A stretch of DNA of 64,000 bases from Microbulbifer agarilyticus (GTDB lineage Bacteria > Pseudomonadota > Gammaproteobacteria > Pseudomonadales > Cellvibrionaceae), in contig NZ_JAHVKO010000005.1 of the NCBI RefSeq assembly GCF_019800665.1, positions 372,001-436,000 on the forward strand, read 5' to 3'. Shown here piece after piece: positions 1-8,881 of the stretch. The notes under the pieces were generated by a model, which saw nothing but the letters and a program-made list of their open reading frames with translations, was not told the DNA's origin and made no database searches. Position 1 is the stretch's first letter; every line of letters starts with the position of its first letter. Made by a program: the position numbers and the translations under genes.

Positions 1-441
1 CAAGGTGCATCACCTCAAGCGGCCGTAGACACACCGCAGGCAGAATCACTACTAGACGAGTTCAATACGCTTCGTGACCGCGCGGAAGCCACCATGACTC
101 TTGCCTCGGCCTGGGCAGAAAACCTGACGAGTCTGGTACAGCTGGAATTCCAACGCACCCTGCAAGCGGGAAAGCGTATCGTCATCATGCTGCTGTTCCT
201 GTTCTTCCTGGCAATCGCGTTGATTGTGAGCCTGTGCGCGGGACTGGGATTGCTCGGCTACTACTATTTCCAGTCCATTTATATTGGCTTCGGCATTTTT
301 ATGTTGTCCCAGATCATCATCCTGACCGTGCTGTTACTGTCGATCAATCGCCTGAAGAATCTTCTGGGATTCGACGAATCACGCAAGCAAGCTCAAGAGG
401 CGCTCGATAATGTCACTGCGCTCTTTAAACAAACAGATTGA
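1..441 (+). CDS. YqjE-like phage-holin-family inner membrane protein (5' end outside window)
   Basis: The frame is open from base 1, so the gene probably begins upstream; an ATG at 94 is possible but has no convincing ribosome binding site and would cut into a continuous helical N-terminus. The visible protein has an amphipathic N-terminal stretch, then two membrane helices (about residues 60-88 and 94-118 counted from base 1) and a charged helical tail. This is the layout of the YqjE/phage holin superfamily of small stress-related membrane proteins. It overlaps the next gene by 32 bases. In enterobacteria the order is yqjD-yqjE-yqjK, which these two genes resemble in size and topology. Function in the envelope is not established; the name 'holin' reflects fold similarity, and no phage genes are nearby. 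Confidence 0.65.
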   Translation, partial: QGASPQAAVDTPQAESLLDEFNTLRDRAEATMTLASAWAENLTSLVQLEFQRTLQAGKRIVIMLLFLFFLAIALIVSLCAGLGLLGYYYFQSIYIGFGIFMLSQIIILTVLLLSINRLKNLLGFDESRKQAQEALDNVTALFKQTD

Positions 442-652
442 ACAACGCCGGCAAGCGCTGGAAAAACAACGCCGCTGCGCCCTGAGCCTGATGGAGCAGC
501 AAAAGGCGCAGGCGCTAACCCAGGCAAACCGAATCCCGTTACCTCTCGCGATGCTGGGGGCGTTTGCCGCGGGCTTCATCATTCAGCGGGTTTACAACAA
601 ACCTTCCACCCGCTCGCTGGTGAACTGGTATCTGACGCTGAGGAATTTCTAG
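410..652 (+). CDS. Small YqjK-like single-helix membrane protein
   Basis: 80 residues: a basic, Gln/Arg-rich N-terminal helix (residues 1-42), one hydrophobic helix (about 46-62, containing LPLAMLGAFAAGF) and a short basic tail. It starts inside the end of the holin-like gene (32-base overlap), which points to translational coupling. Position and topology match YqjK of the yqjDEK group, but sequence identity is too weak for me to assign the symbol. Its TAG stop shares the four bases CTAG at 649-652 with the TAG stop of the convergent regulator gene, so the two genes end on top of each other. Confidence 0.6.
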   Translation: MSLRSLNKQIEQRRQALEKQRRCALSLMEQQKAQALTQANRIPLPLAMLGAFAAGFIIQRVYNKPSTRSLVNWYLTLRNF

Positions 653-2004
653 CGACCGCTACCGTGTTCGGTTTCGCTAACTGCCCGGCTCGCTGCCCCC
701 ACCGGGCCAAGACGCTGCTCGGCACTGGCGTCCACAATCCGTTGCGCGATATCAACCAGCTTGAGGTTCATGTCCATGGCACGCTGCTGCATGGTGCGAT
801 AGGCATCATCCTCATTCATGCGCAGGCTCTTCATCAATAAGCCTTTCGCACGCGCCACCAGCTTACGTTCGACTAGCGTCTTGCGGGTTTCTTCCAGCTC
901 GGCGCTCACTCTTTGGATATGTTCCACCTGCGAACGAATCAGGCCATAAAGTGAATGCGCCAGTGGCTGTCCGTGCAATGTGGAGACGCCAGCAGACGCT
1001 CTGCCGCCGTAAAGCCCTGGCAACTGCGGATCAAACAATACCGCCAGTGTCGGTAAACGATTCCAGTCCATGGACTTCATCCGCTGTAACTGCGCATAGT
1101 GCTGCCCCAATTCCGACTGGGCGCCGGAAACACGCTTGCGGCTTACTTTGAGCAGCTGTTCGGTGAGCGTATCCTCCAGACCGTGCATGGCATCAATCCG
1201 TGCACTGGCCAATTGATACCACACCTCGCTAATCTCAGCCGCGATTGGCTCTCCATCCTTCAAACCCGCAATCACTTCTCGTAACCGCTGCAGGTCTTGA
1301 CTCGGCTGACTCTGTTCGATGAATTGCCATTGCACAGTATCCGCCTCGCCAGCGTACTCAAGAAATACATCCACACTTTGCCGCTGGCATAGCTGCAGTT
1401 GCCTGATGCGCTCGTGCAGGCTCTCATCAAAACGGCTGCCGGCAAATCCAATTGCTCCCCAAGCGCGCTCCTGCCCGGAGAATTCCTTGGCCTGCATAAA
1501 GTTAAACAGTGCCACCAGTATGCGGGTAACTTCCGGATCATCGGCGACATCCGCCGCTTCCAGCACGACTGACAGCAGGCCCGCAATCAATCGGCAATAG
1601 GCATCGGTAGACTCCAGAGCGGAGATTTCAAACGCGGTGATGTGACCCCGAAGAATGCGCAATTCATCCAGGCCATGTAATGAGTAGGCAATGCAGTTGA
1701 GCAGGCGCATGTTGTGTACACGCTCACTGTGCCCATCTTTCAAATAGCGCTCTCTCAATACATGTCGGAAGCGGCCTTCACTGCTCAGGCAATTCTGAAT
1801 CTGGCTGGAACGCTGCTCGCTAAAATGATCCCCGGCAGAGACCAGGTAGATATTACTCATGCCACGCTCTCGCTGCAGCTGATGCACCAGGTCGGACACC
1901 CGGATTACCAGCTCGCAGCTTCCCGCAAGATGTTCCAAGGCCTGGATTTCCGCGCGCTTGGCTGCGAGCAGGAATTTTTCTGCATCCTCTTGGTGGTCGG
2001 TCAT
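649..2004 (-). CDS. NIT-domain / ANTAR-domain RNA-binding antiterminator (NasR-like)
   Basis: 451 residues. The N-terminal part (about 35-300) is an all-helical nitrate/nitrite-sensing (NIT) domain, with the typical LVHQLQRERGMSN segment near residue 40. A short linker leads to a C-terminal ANTAR domain (about 360-430: LVERKLVARAKGLLM, then EDDAYRTMQQRAMDMN and a terminal helix). In Klebsiella NasR this layout senses nitrate and binds paired hexaloop hairpins in the leader of the assimilatory nitrate operon, releasing a terminator. No nitrate or nitrite assimilation gene occurs in this window, so the target is elsewhere. The gene runs against yqjK-like and is divergent from the sirtuin, with a 195-base spacer. 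Domain assignment is firm; ligand and target are inferred. Confidence 0.85.
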   Translation of the reverse strand: MTDHQEDAEKFLLAAKRAEIQALEHLAGSCELVIRVSDLVHQLQRERGMSNIYLVSAGDHFSEQRSSQIQNCLSSEGRFRHVLRERYLKDGHSERVHNMRLLNCIAYSLHGLDELRILRGHITAFEISALESTDAYCRLIAGLLSVVLEAADVADDPEVTRILVALFNFMQAKEFSGQERAWGAIGFAGSRFDESLHERIRQLQLCQRQSVDVFLEYAGEADTVQWQFIEQSQPSQDLQRLREVIAGLKDGEPIAAEISEVWYQLASARIDAMHGLEDTLTEQLLKVSRKRVSGAQSELGQHYAQLQRMKSMDWNRLPTLAVLFDPQLPGLYGGRASAGVSTLHGQPLAHSLYGLIRSQVEHIQRVSAELEETRKTLVERKLVARAKGLLMKSLRMNEDDAYRTMQQRAMDMNLKLVDIAQRIVDASAEQRLGPVGAASRAVSETEHGSGR

Positions 2005-2199
2005 AATCGTGGCTCCGTTTCAGGTTTCCTTACACTGGGTATCCGCGCGAGAAATCCACAACATCTACCCAGTAATTAGCAATTTGCATTCCACATTCCA
2101 TCGGGACCGAACCATTCGCTGACACGCTTTGCGTCCACGCAACGCTGGCAGACTGGGTACAATAGCGGTTCCACAGCCACCCATGAGGCGCCGCGAACC

Positions 2200-3090
2200 A
2201 TGAGTCTGAGCACACTATCCCCCTATTCCCTCACCGGCGACAACATTGTTGCAGATTCCGTATTACCCAGTGCGAAAGCGGCAGCGCAGTTGGCGGACTT
2301 TATCCAGCGCCACCCGCGCCTGACGGTGTTGACCGGAGCGGGCGTTAGCACCGACTCCGGCATTCCCGACTACCGTGACCAGCACGGACAATGGAAGCGC
2401 AATCCGCCGGTGGACCACCGCGATTTCATGGCCAGCGCCGCCACGCGGCAGCGCTACTGGGGCCGCGCACTGATTGGCTGGCCGGTAATCCGCAACTCCG
2501 CGCCGAACGGTGCGCACTATCGTCTGGCGGAGCTGGAGCGACGCGGGCATATTCACTTGATGATTACGCAGAATGTCGACCGCCTGCATCAGCGCGCGGG
2601 CAGCCAGCAGGTTATCGACCTGCACGGGCGCGCCGATGAAATTCGCTGTATGCAGTGCGATTACCGCGCGGTGCGCCAGGAGATACACGATCGCAGTTAC
2701 GCGCTAAATCCGGAGTTTCGTCACTACACCGCGGAGACCGCGCCGGATGGCGACGCCGATTTGGAAGTGGACTTCGGTAACTTCCGTGTGGCCGACTGCC
2801 CGGAATGTGCCGGCATTCTGAAGCCAGATGTGGTGTTCTTCGGGGACAATGTTCCGCGCGAGCGCGTGGATACGGCAATGGATGCGTTGCGCGCGAGCGA
2901 CGCACTGCTGGTGGTGGGATCTTCGTTAATGGTGTATTCGGGATTTCGTTTCTGCCGCTATGCGAAAGAGTGGGGCAAGCCCATTGCTGCGTTGACTCTG
3001 GGGCGCACCCGCGCCGACGACCTGCTGGACTTGAAACTGAATGCAGGTATTGGAGAAACCCTGGAGCGCACGCTTATGCAACTAGCGTAA
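2200..3090 (+). CDS. Sir2-family NAD-dependent protein deacylase (sirtuin)
   Basis: 296 residues of complete sirtuin. The NAD-binding GAGVSTDSGIPDYR motif lies at 46-59, the TQNVDRLH motif at 122-129 and the catalytic His at 141 (DLHG). Two Cys pairs, C149/C152 and C199/C202, form the structural zinc site. The expected reaction is NAD-dependent removal of acyl groups from lysine, giving nicotinamide and O-acyl-ADP-ribose, in the cytoplasm. The spacing and the ILKPDVVFFGDNVP segment suggest the class II (SIRT4-like) group rather than the enterobacterial CobB type, so I give no symbol. The ATG at 2200 is preceded by a weak GAGG at long spacing. It converges with yghU; a hairpin lies in the 60-base gap. 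Confidence 0.92.
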   Translation: MSLSTLSPYSLTGDNIVADSVLPSAKAAAQLADFIQRHPRLTVLTGAGVSTDSGIPDYRDQHGQWKRNPPVDHRDFMASAATRQRYWGRALIGWPVIRNSAPNGAHYRLAELERRGHIHLMITQNVDRLHQRAGSQQVIDLHGRADEIRCMQCDYRAVRQEIHDRSYALNPEFRHYTAETAPDGDADLEVDFGNFRVADCPECAGILKPDVVFFGDNVPRERVDTAMDALRASDALLVVGSSLMVYSGFRFCRYAKEWGKPIAALTLGRTRADDLLDLKLNAGIGETLERTLMQLA

Positions 3091-3135
3091 TACTCTGGTG
3101 GTCTCCGCCAACACCTACCCTGTTCGTTACATCAA

Positions 3136-3161
3136 ATAACGACTCAGCAGCTAGTCGTTAT
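3136..3161. terminator. Hairpin between convergent sirtuin and yghU
   Basis: Arms ATAACGACT (3136-3144) and AGTCGTTAT (3153-3161) are perfect complements with an 8-base loop that contains part of the yghU stop codon. On the minus strand the stem is followed by TTTGATG, only a short T-run. It may serve as a weak two-way terminator. Confidence 0.4.
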
Positions 3162-4038
3162 CGTTCTCGCTGTTTTCGCCGATCTTATCCTGCGTACGCA
3201 ACTCGAAATCACTGGCATCGTGCCGCTCATGTAGCTGCTTGGCGGGGTCACCCCAGGCACGGTTCACCATAGCGCCGCGTTGCACGGCAGGTCGCTCACC
3301 AACCTCGTCCACCCAGCGGTTTACATTTTTGTAGGTGTGCGCCTCAATAAATTCGGCCGCATCATAGGCTTCATTTTTCAGTACCGCGCCGTACCAGGGC
3401 CAGATAGCCATATCGGCAATGGTATATTCACGACCTGCAATAAACGGGTGTTCCGCCAACTGGCGGTCGAGCACATCCAGCTGGCGCTTCACTTCCATGG
3501 TGTAGCGATTGATCGGGTACTCGTACTTTTCCGGTGCGTAAGCATAGAAGTGACCAAAGCCACCCCCAAGGAAAGGGGCCGCGCCCATTTGCCAGAACAG
3601 CCAGTTCAGGGTTTCGGTGCGCTGCTCCGGGGTATGCGGCAGGAAGGCGCTAAACTTTTCCGCCAGATACAACAGGATGGAGCCGGACTCGAATACCCGG
3701 ATCGGCGGGTTGGTGCTGTGATCTACCAGCGCGGGGATCTTGGAATTCGGGTTAATGTCGACGAAACCACTGCTGAATTGCTCACCTTCGGTGATGCGGA
3801 TCAGGTGCGCATCGTACTCCGCTCCCGCGTGCCCGAGCGCCAGCAGCTCTTCCAGCATGATGGTGACTTTCACCCCATTGGGGGTAGCGAGCGAGTAGAG
3901 CTGCATGGGGTGTTTCCCCTTGGGCAGTTCCTTGTCATGGGTCGCACCGGCAGTGGGGCGGTTGATGTTGGCAAATTGACCGCCGCTCTCCGAATCCCAC
4001 TTCCAGACCGCAGGCGGGGTATAGCTCGCATCCGACAT
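3151..4038 (-). CDS. yghU: Glutathione-dependent disulfide-bond oxidoreductase (YghU/Nu-class GST)
   Basis: 295 residues from the ATG at 4038, which has GAGGAG five bases upstream; an in-frame GTG six bases earlier overlaps that ribosome binding site and is rejected. The protein matches E. coli YghU almost along its length: the NINRPTAGATH and GKHPMQLYSLATPNG segments at the front, FSSGFVDINPNSKIPALVD for the glutathione site, the helical NWLFWQMGAAPFLGGGFGHF core, and the QLHERHDASDFE tail. Family members bind two glutathione molecules and reduce disulfides such as 2-hydroxyethyl disulfide, with modest organic peroxidase activity, in the cytoplasm. It seems a single-gene unit. Confidence 0.93.
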   Translation of the reverse strand: MSDASYTPPAVWKWDSESGGQFANINRPTAGATHDKELPKGKHPMQLYSLATPNGVKVTIMLEELLALGHAGAEYDAHLIRITEGEQFSSGFVDINPNSKIPALVDHSTNPPIRVFESGSILLYLAEKFSAFLPHTPEQRTETLNWLFWQMGAAPFLGGGFGHFYAYAPEKYEYPINRYTMEVKRQLDVLDRQLAEHPFIAGREYTIADMAIWPWYGAVLKNEAYDAAEFIEAHTYKNVNRWVDEVGERPAVQRGAMVNRAWGDPAKQLHERHDASDFELRTQDKIGENSENDND

Positions 4039-4097
4039 GATCACTCCTCGTTAGCATTCCGTTAGGTTGCCTAAGAGTAATCCGGCCGCCGGATTTT

Positions 4098-4664
4098 TTA
4101 AACGTCCGGGAGGTTTTCGGTCACGGCCGCGTAGCTGTGCTGGCTTTGCAGCAGCTGGATCACTTGCGGCAGGGGATCCGCATAGACTTCCGGCAGGTCG
4201 CGTTCGCCGTCGGCTGAGGGGGTGTAGGCAAGGCGCTCTTCCGGTGGGATAAATTCGGCGGTAATACCGGGCTTGTTACCCCGGGCATCCACCCGAAACC
4301 AGCCGTAGCGTTCCAGATACACACTGTTCAGGCCATGCAGGCAAAAACGCGCGGAGGCTTTATCCAGCAGCAGGCGCTGGTAGCTGAAACCGGCGGGGAT
4401 GTCATTCGCTCGCAGTAACGCCGCCAGCAGGTGGCTTTTGGCGAAGCAAAATCCCGTACCCGCGCTCAGCACATCCGAGGCCCGGCAGGTAACCGGGTTC
4501 AGCGCAAAGTCGCCGCTGTGGCGAATTTCGTCACGCACGAACTCAAAGCTGTTGCGCGCAGTGCCGAATTTGGCGCCCGAGGGGCACTTCAGGTCGGCTG
4601 CGAGGGCGACAATATCCTGGTGCTGCCAGTCGATAATCGGGGTGTGTTGTAGATAAGCCTGCAT
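4098..4664 (-). CDS. Transglutaminase-like (papain-fold) superfamily protein
   Basis: 188 residues. The three parts of a transglutaminase-like triad are visible in order: Cys in AGTGFCFAKSHLLAALLR (near residue 72), His in RFCLHGLNSVYL (near 110) and Asp in WFRVDARGN (near 127). Bacterial members of this size are usually cytoplasmic proteases or amidases of unknown substrate rather than protein cross-linkers. There is no signal peptide. The ATG at 4664 lacks a good ribosome binding site. It lies 40 bases downstream of the GNAT gene on the same strand, so the two may be co-transcribed. Substrate unknown. Confidence 0.8.
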   Translation of the reverse strand: MQAYLQHTPIIDWQHQDIVALAADLKCPSGAKFGTARNSFEFVRDEIRHSGDFALNPVTCRASDVLSAGTGFCFAKSHLLAALLRANDIPAGFSYQRLLLDKASARFCLHGLNSVYLERYGWFRVDARGNKPGITAEFIPPEERLAYTPSADGERDLPEVYADPLPQVIQLLQSQHSYAAVTENLPDV

Positions 4665-4704
4665 GATTGTGTCGTTCGTTTGCGATGCTATTCAGAGGGC
4701 CAAT

Positions 4705-5160
4705 TTAGAGGGGCAGCCTCATATATACGCTGTTGGGGTCGTCTGTATATGCTGCGAAGGGCGGACACTCACTGAATCCGTGGCGCAGATAGAGCCGGCG
4801 CGCCGGCGCAAAAAAGTCCATCGCGCCGGTTTCCAGGCTCAGGCGTGTATAGCCTCTCTCGCGAGATTCCCGGATTATATGGCGCAACATGGCACTGGCA
4901 ACGCCCTTCCCGCGCGCGGCCGCCCCGGTGCGCATGGACTTGATTTCACCGTGGTCCGGCGCCAGCTCCTTGAGCGCGCCACAACCCACCAGCGTATCGC
5001 CGTCATACACCGACCAGAAGGAGATCTCCGGCTGCCGCAAGCCATCCAGATCCAGCGCGTGCTTGCTCTCCGGTGGTGAAGTGGCGCGCATATCCTCGAT
5101 ATGCTCTGCCAGGAACGCTGCAATGCGCTCCCCCGAAAGGTCATCCAGAACGATGTTCAT
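4705..5160 (-). CDS. GNAT-family N-acetyltransferase
   Basis: 151 residues with a full GNAT fold: the beta4 strand GEIKSMRTGAAARGKGVASAML (residues about 70-92) carries the acetyl-CoA pyrophosphate loop (R-G-K-G-V-A), followed by YTRLSLETG and the C-terminal ARRLYLRHGFSECPPFAAY that is typical of small-molecule or peptide acetyltransferases like YsnE. The ATG at 5160 has GAGG eight bases upstream. The acetyl acceptor cannot be told from sequence. It precedes the transglutaminase-like gene on the same strand. Confidence 0.85.
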   Translation of the reverse strand: MNIVLDDLSGERIAAFLAEHIEDMRATSPPESKHALDLDGLRQPEISFWSVYDGDTLVGCGALKELAPDHGEIKSMRTGAAARGKGVASAMLRHIIRESRERGYTRLSLETGAMDFFAPARRLYLRHGFSECPPFAAYTDDPNSVYMRLPL

Positions 5161-5487
5161 AGTGCATCCTCAACCACAAATTCCGCTATTCCCGGGCACT
5201 GCAGCATATATGGCAAGTTGAACGCCTATAGCCTCTCCCCCATAATACCGCCCCTGATCAGGCAAAAATGACCTGCAACACTGGCCCGTGGCGCCGCTCG
5301 AAGGAACCCATCGAGAGGTCTGCAATCTTCGCGCCAATACAATGAGGACGGCGCCAGCTGCTTGTTAGGGCCTTGCCTAGAAAGAGCGCACACTAAAGAG
5401 CCTTCTATTTAGTGTGTGTTTAGCCAACCCCGCTTCTTCCTCGTTGTGCACGCCGCGGCCCGGCGCAGTGGGCAGAATGGAATCTCT
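5161..5487. promoter_or_regulatory. Divergent spacer upstream of rsxABCDGE
   Basis: 327 bases between the GNAT gene (minus) and rsxA (plus). The only clear structure is an inverted repeat, CACACTAAA (5389-5397) and TTTAGTGTG (5408-5416), about 70 bases before the rsxA start; it could be an operator or a leader hairpin. I cannot call -35/-10 boxes with confidence and see no gene. Confidence 0.4.
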
Positions 5488-6063
5488 ATGACCGAATTTA
5501 CCGTCATCCTGCTCTCCACCATCCTGGTGAACAACTACGTACTGGTGCAGTTCCTGGGATTGTGTCCATTTATGGGCGTTTCCAACAAGCTGGAAACCGC
5601 CATCGGCATGGCCGGTGCCACCACCTTTGTCCTCACCCTGGCCGCCATCTGCTCCTATCTGGTGAACACCTACTTACTCGAGCCCTTCGGGATGGAGTAC
5701 CTGCGCACCATATCCTTCATTCTGGTGATTGCGGTGGTGGTACAGTTCGCGCGTATGTTTATCGAAAAGACCAGCCCGCTGCTGCATCGGGTGCTCGGCG
5801 TCTTCCTGCCTCTGATCACCACCAACTGTGCGGTTCTCGGCGTTGCCCTGCAAAACACCCTCAAGGCCAACAATTTTGTGCAGTCCACCCTGTATGGCTT
5901 CGGCGCGGCGGTAGGCTTCTCCCTGGTTCTGATTCTGTTTTCCGCGATGCGCGAGCGCCTCGCGGTGGCAGACGTGCCCAAACCTTTTAAGGGTGCCGCT
6001 ATCGGCATGATGACGGCCGGACTGATGTCCCTGGCCTTTATGGGCTTTAGCGGTCTGGTGTAA
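5488..6063 (+). CDS. rsxA: Rsx/Rnf electron transport complex subunit A
   Basis: 191 residues from the ATG at 5488, giving the standard start [19 protein letters not shown]; upstream in-frame codons are ignored because they add a non-conserved segment. Six membrane helices. RsxA and RsxE are related integral subunits that hold a [2Fe-2S] cluster between them using the conserved Cys in [12 protein letters not shown] and in TTNCAVLG, both present. The complex passes electrons between NADH and ferredoxin while moving ions across the inner membrane; in E. coli it also keeps SoxR reduced. It is the first gene of a tight six-gene operon, 10 bases ahead of rsxB. Confidence 0.96.
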   Translation: MTEFTVILLSTILVNNYVLVQFLGLCPFMGVSNKLETAIGMAGATTFVLTLAAICSYLVNTYLLEPFGMEYLRTISFILVIAVVVQFARMFIEKTSPLLHRVLGVFLPLITTNCAVLGVALQNTLKANNFVQSTLYGFGAAVGFSLVLILFSAMRERLAVADVPKPFKGAAIGMMTAGLMSLAFMGFSGLV

Positions 6064-6073
6064 GGAGGCGACT

Positions 6074-6682
6074 ATGGAATGGTTATCTGAAGTATCCACG
6101 CCCCTGCTGATCCTCGGCGGTATGGCCCTGGTATTTGGCGCCCTGCTCGGCTTCGCCGCGGTGCGCTTCAAGGTAGAGGGCGACCCCATCGTCGACCAGA
6201 TCGACTCCCTGTTGCCGCAAACCCAATGCGGCCAGTGCGGCCACCCGGGCTGCCGCCCCTACGCCGAAGCCATCGCCAATGGCGAGGCCATCAACAAGTG
6301 CCCACCCGGCGGCCAGGCCACCATCAACGAACTGGCCAACCTGCTGGATGTGGAAGCTACCCCGCTGGATGCGGAGCACGGCACCGAAGACGTCAAAAAA
6401 GTGGCGTTTATTCGCGAAGCCGAGTGTATCGGCTGCACCAAGTGCATCCAGGCCTGCCCGGTCGATGCCATTGTTGGCGCCGCCAAACAGATGCACACGG
6501 TGATCGTGGACGAATGCACCGGCTGCGACCTGTGCGTAGAGCCCTGCCCGGTGGACTGTATCGATATGGTGCCACTGGAAGCCAGCCTGCAGCAGTGGCA
6601 CCCGAACAAACCCACAGATGGAGTGCTTCTGATCGCCAGCGACAGACCCGACCTGCACAGAGATGACCGGAGTGCAGCATGA
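6074..6682 (+). CDS. rsxB: Rsx/Rnf electron transport complex ferredoxin-like subunit B
   Basis: 202 residues. An N-terminal membrane anchor (about 6-28) is followed by the Fe-S domain with [15 protein letters not shown] (about residues 52-66), then two 4Fe-4S ferredoxin motifs, [16 protein letters not shown] and [16 protein letters not shown]. It relays electrons within the Rsx complex at the cytoplasmic face. A GGAGG sequence sits 6 bases before its ATG. The last four bases overlap the rsxC start (ATGA type), so the two are translationally coupled. Confidence 0.97.
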   Translation: MEWLSEVSTPLLILGGMALVFGALLGFAAVRFKVEGDPIVDQIDSLLPQTQCGQCGHPGCRPYAEAIANGEAINKCPPGGQATINELANLLDVEATPLDAEHGTEDVKKVAFIREAECIGCTKCIQACPVDAIVGAAKQMHTVIVDECTGCDLCVEPCPVDCIDMVPLEASLQQWHPNKPTDGVLLIASDRPDLHRDDRSAA

Positions 6683-8856
6683 GCCACACAGATGAAAGAT
6701 TGAGCGCCAGCGAGCGCCGCGCTGCCCGCGAAGCACACCTGATTGCCAGCTCCAAGGCCCGGGATCTGTCCCGCGAACTGAAGATCAACGATTTCCACGG
6801 CGGCGTGCATCCGCCGGAGAACAAACACCAGTCTACCGGTGAGCCCATCGGTAGCATCCCCCTGGCGGAAGACCTCATGGTGCCGCTCAACCAGCATATT
6901 GGCGGTACTGCCATTCCGCTGGTGAAGCTAGGCGATGAAGTATTGAAAGGGCAGAAAATCGCCGAAGCGGACGGCCCGGTAAGCTGCCCGGTACACGCGC
7001 CAACGTCCGGCAAGGTAGTCGCCATTGAGCCGATGGCGGTACCCCACGCCTCCGGTATGGTGGCGGACTGCATCCAGATTCGCACCGACGGCCGTGACGA
7101 GTGGTGTGCACTTACTCCGGTGGCGGACTACCAGAACCGCAATATCGACGACCTGCTCGAGCAGATTCGCGAATGCGGTATCGCCGGAATGGGCGGCGCG
7201 GGCTTCCCCACCGCGGTAAAGCTGAACCCCCGCGGCGGCGTCGAGATAGACACCCTGATCATCAACGGCACCGAGTGCGAGCCGTATATCACCGCCGACG
7301 ATATGCTGATGCGCGAACGCGCCGACGAGATTATCGCGGGTGTGGAAATACTCGCTCACCTGCTGGAGCAGCCAGAGCGGGTTCTGATCGGTATCGAGGA
7401 CAACAAGCCGGAAGCCATCCAGGCCATGAAACAGGCCGCAGAAGGCACCCGCTTCCATGTGGTGACCTTCCCCACCAAATACCCGTCTGGTGGCGAAAAG
7501 CAGCTGATCGAAATCCTGACCGGGCGCGAAGTGCCCAACGAAGGCCTACCGGCCAATGTCGGCATCGTGTGCCAGAACGTAGGCACCGCGCGTGCGGTTT
7601 ACCGCGCCATCGCTCTGGGCGAACCGCTGATCAGCCGCGTCACCACCGTAGTGGGTGAGTCCCTCAGCCGCCAGCGCAATGTCGAGGTTCCCCTCGGCAC
7701 CCCCATCCAGCACATTCTGGAATGCCATGGAATCGACCGCGGCGTGCTGCAGCGCATTGTGATTGGTGGCCCGATGATGGGCTACACCATCGAGGACGAG
7801 GCTTCTCCGGTGGTAAAGACCACCAACTGCATCCTCGCCCCCACGGACAAAGAATTACCGCCAGCACCGCCGGCCCAGGCCTGTATTCGTTGCGGGCTGT
7901 GCGCCGAGGCCTGCCCGGCCAGCCTGCTGCCGCAACAGCTGTACTGGTATGCCCGCGCAGAAGACCGGGAAAAGCTGCAGGCTTACAACCTATTTGACTG
8001 TATCGAATGCGGCGCCTGTTCCTACGTGTGCCCATCCAGTATTCCACTGGTGCAGTACTACCGCGCCGCCAAGGGCGATATCCGCGCGGCGCGACAGGAA
8101 AAGGAAAAGGCGGACCGCGCTCGCGAGCGCTTCGAATACCGCAAGCTGCGTCTGGAAAAAGCCGAGCAGGAAAAAGAAGCCAAGCGTCTGGCACGCAAGA
8201 AAGCCGCCGAAGAAGCGCGCAAAAAGCGCGAGCAGGACGCCAGCAGCCCGGAAGCCCAGGCCGCCAAACAGGAGTCCGACGTTGTCGCCGCCGCACTGGC
8301 GCGGGTAAAGGCCAAACAGGCCACCCCGGAGCAGCAGCTGGCCCGCGCCCAACGCACCCTCACCAGTGCCGAGCACCGGGTAGAACGTATGCAGCAGAAG
8401 CTCGCCGACGCGGAAGAAGCACAGAAAGCACAGCTGGAAGCGCAACTGAAAACCGCCGAACTGAAACTGCAGGAAGCCCGCGACAAGTTGGCAGAGGCGG
8501 AAAAACTGCAGGTAGCCGCGCCGGCGCAGGACCAGCCCCCAGCAGAAGGTGAAGGTGAAAAGGCCGAGCCATCGATCACCGAAGACAAGCTGACCGTGGC
8601 CAGCGCATCATCCTCCGCGGCGGGCGCCGCCATCGAGCGCGCCAAAGCCGCAGCCGCTGCCCGCGCCAGTATGAGCCCAGCAGAAAAGCTCGCGTCGGAG
8701 ATCGAGGCGCTGAAGAAGCGCGTGGAAAAGGCGGAGGCGCGCCTGGCAAAGGCCCGCAGTGAAGACGATCCGAACACCGGCGCCTTTGAAACCGCACTGG
8801 AAAAAATGCAGGCCAAGCTGCAGGAAAGATTGGCCCAGCAGGGTTCCGGCGAGTAA
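6679..8856 (+). CDS. rsxC: Rsx/Rnf electron transport complex subunit C
   Basis: 725 residues. The front half is the NADH/FMN-binding region of the NuoF type ([11 protein letters not shown] near 175, [13 protein letters not shown] near 197) with an SLBB-like segment. Two 4Fe-4S motifs follow, [17 protein letters not shown] (about 402-418) and [17 protein letters not shown] (about 441-457). From about residue 470 to the end is a long Lys/Glu/Ala-rich coiled coil. Similar tails are common in gammaproteobacterial RsxC and do not mark a fusion; total length is close to the E. coli protein. It is the peripheral electron-entry subunit. 25 bases separate it from rsxD. Confidence 0.96.
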   Translation: MSHTDERLSASERRAAREAHLIASSKARDLSRELKINDFHGGVHPPENKHQSTGEPIGSIPLAEDLMVPLNQHIGGTAIPLVKLGDEVLKGQKIAEADGPVSCPVHAPTSGKVVAIEPMAVPHASGMVADCIQIRTDGRDEWCALTPVADYQNRNIDDLLEQIRECGIAGMGGAGFPTAVKLNPRGGVEIDTLIINGTECEPYITADDMLMRERADEIIAGVEILAHLLEQPERVLIGIEDNKPEAIQAMKQAAEGTRFHVVTFPTKYPSGGEKQLIEILTGREVPNEGLPANVGIVCQNVGTARAVYRAIALGEPLISRVTTVVGESLSRQRNVEVPLGTPIQHILECHGIDRGVLQRIVIGGPMMGYTIEDEASPVVKTTNCILAPTDKELPPAPPAQACIRCGLCAEACPASLLPQQLYWYARAEDREKLQAYNLFDCIECGACSYVCPSSIPLVQYYRAAKGDIRAARQEKEKADRARERFEYRKLRLEKAEQEKEAKRLARKKAAEEARKKREQDASSPEAQAAKQESDVVAAALARVKAKQATPEQQLARAQRTLTSAEHRVERMQQKLADAEEAQKAQLEAQLKTAELKLQEARDKLAEAEKLQVAAPAQDQPPAEGEGEKAEPSITEDKLTVASASSSAAGAAIERAKAAAAARASMSPAEKLASEIEALKKRVEKAEARLAKARSEDDPNTGAFETALEKMQAKLQERLAQQGSGE

Positions 8857-8881
8857 CGCCGGGCGCAATACGAGAATTCCC

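Noticed and set aside
1-652. Phage remnant suggested by the holin-family name
   Set aside because: The gene fits the chromosomal yqjDEK-like stress operon and no phage genes are nearby.
3280-4065. 261-codon plus-strand frame opposite yghU
   Set aside because: The minus strand matches YghU over its whole length.
8090-8856. RsxC coiled-coil tail as a foreign fusion
   Set aside because: Long Lys/Glu/Ala tails are common in gammaproteobacterial RsxC and total length is normal.
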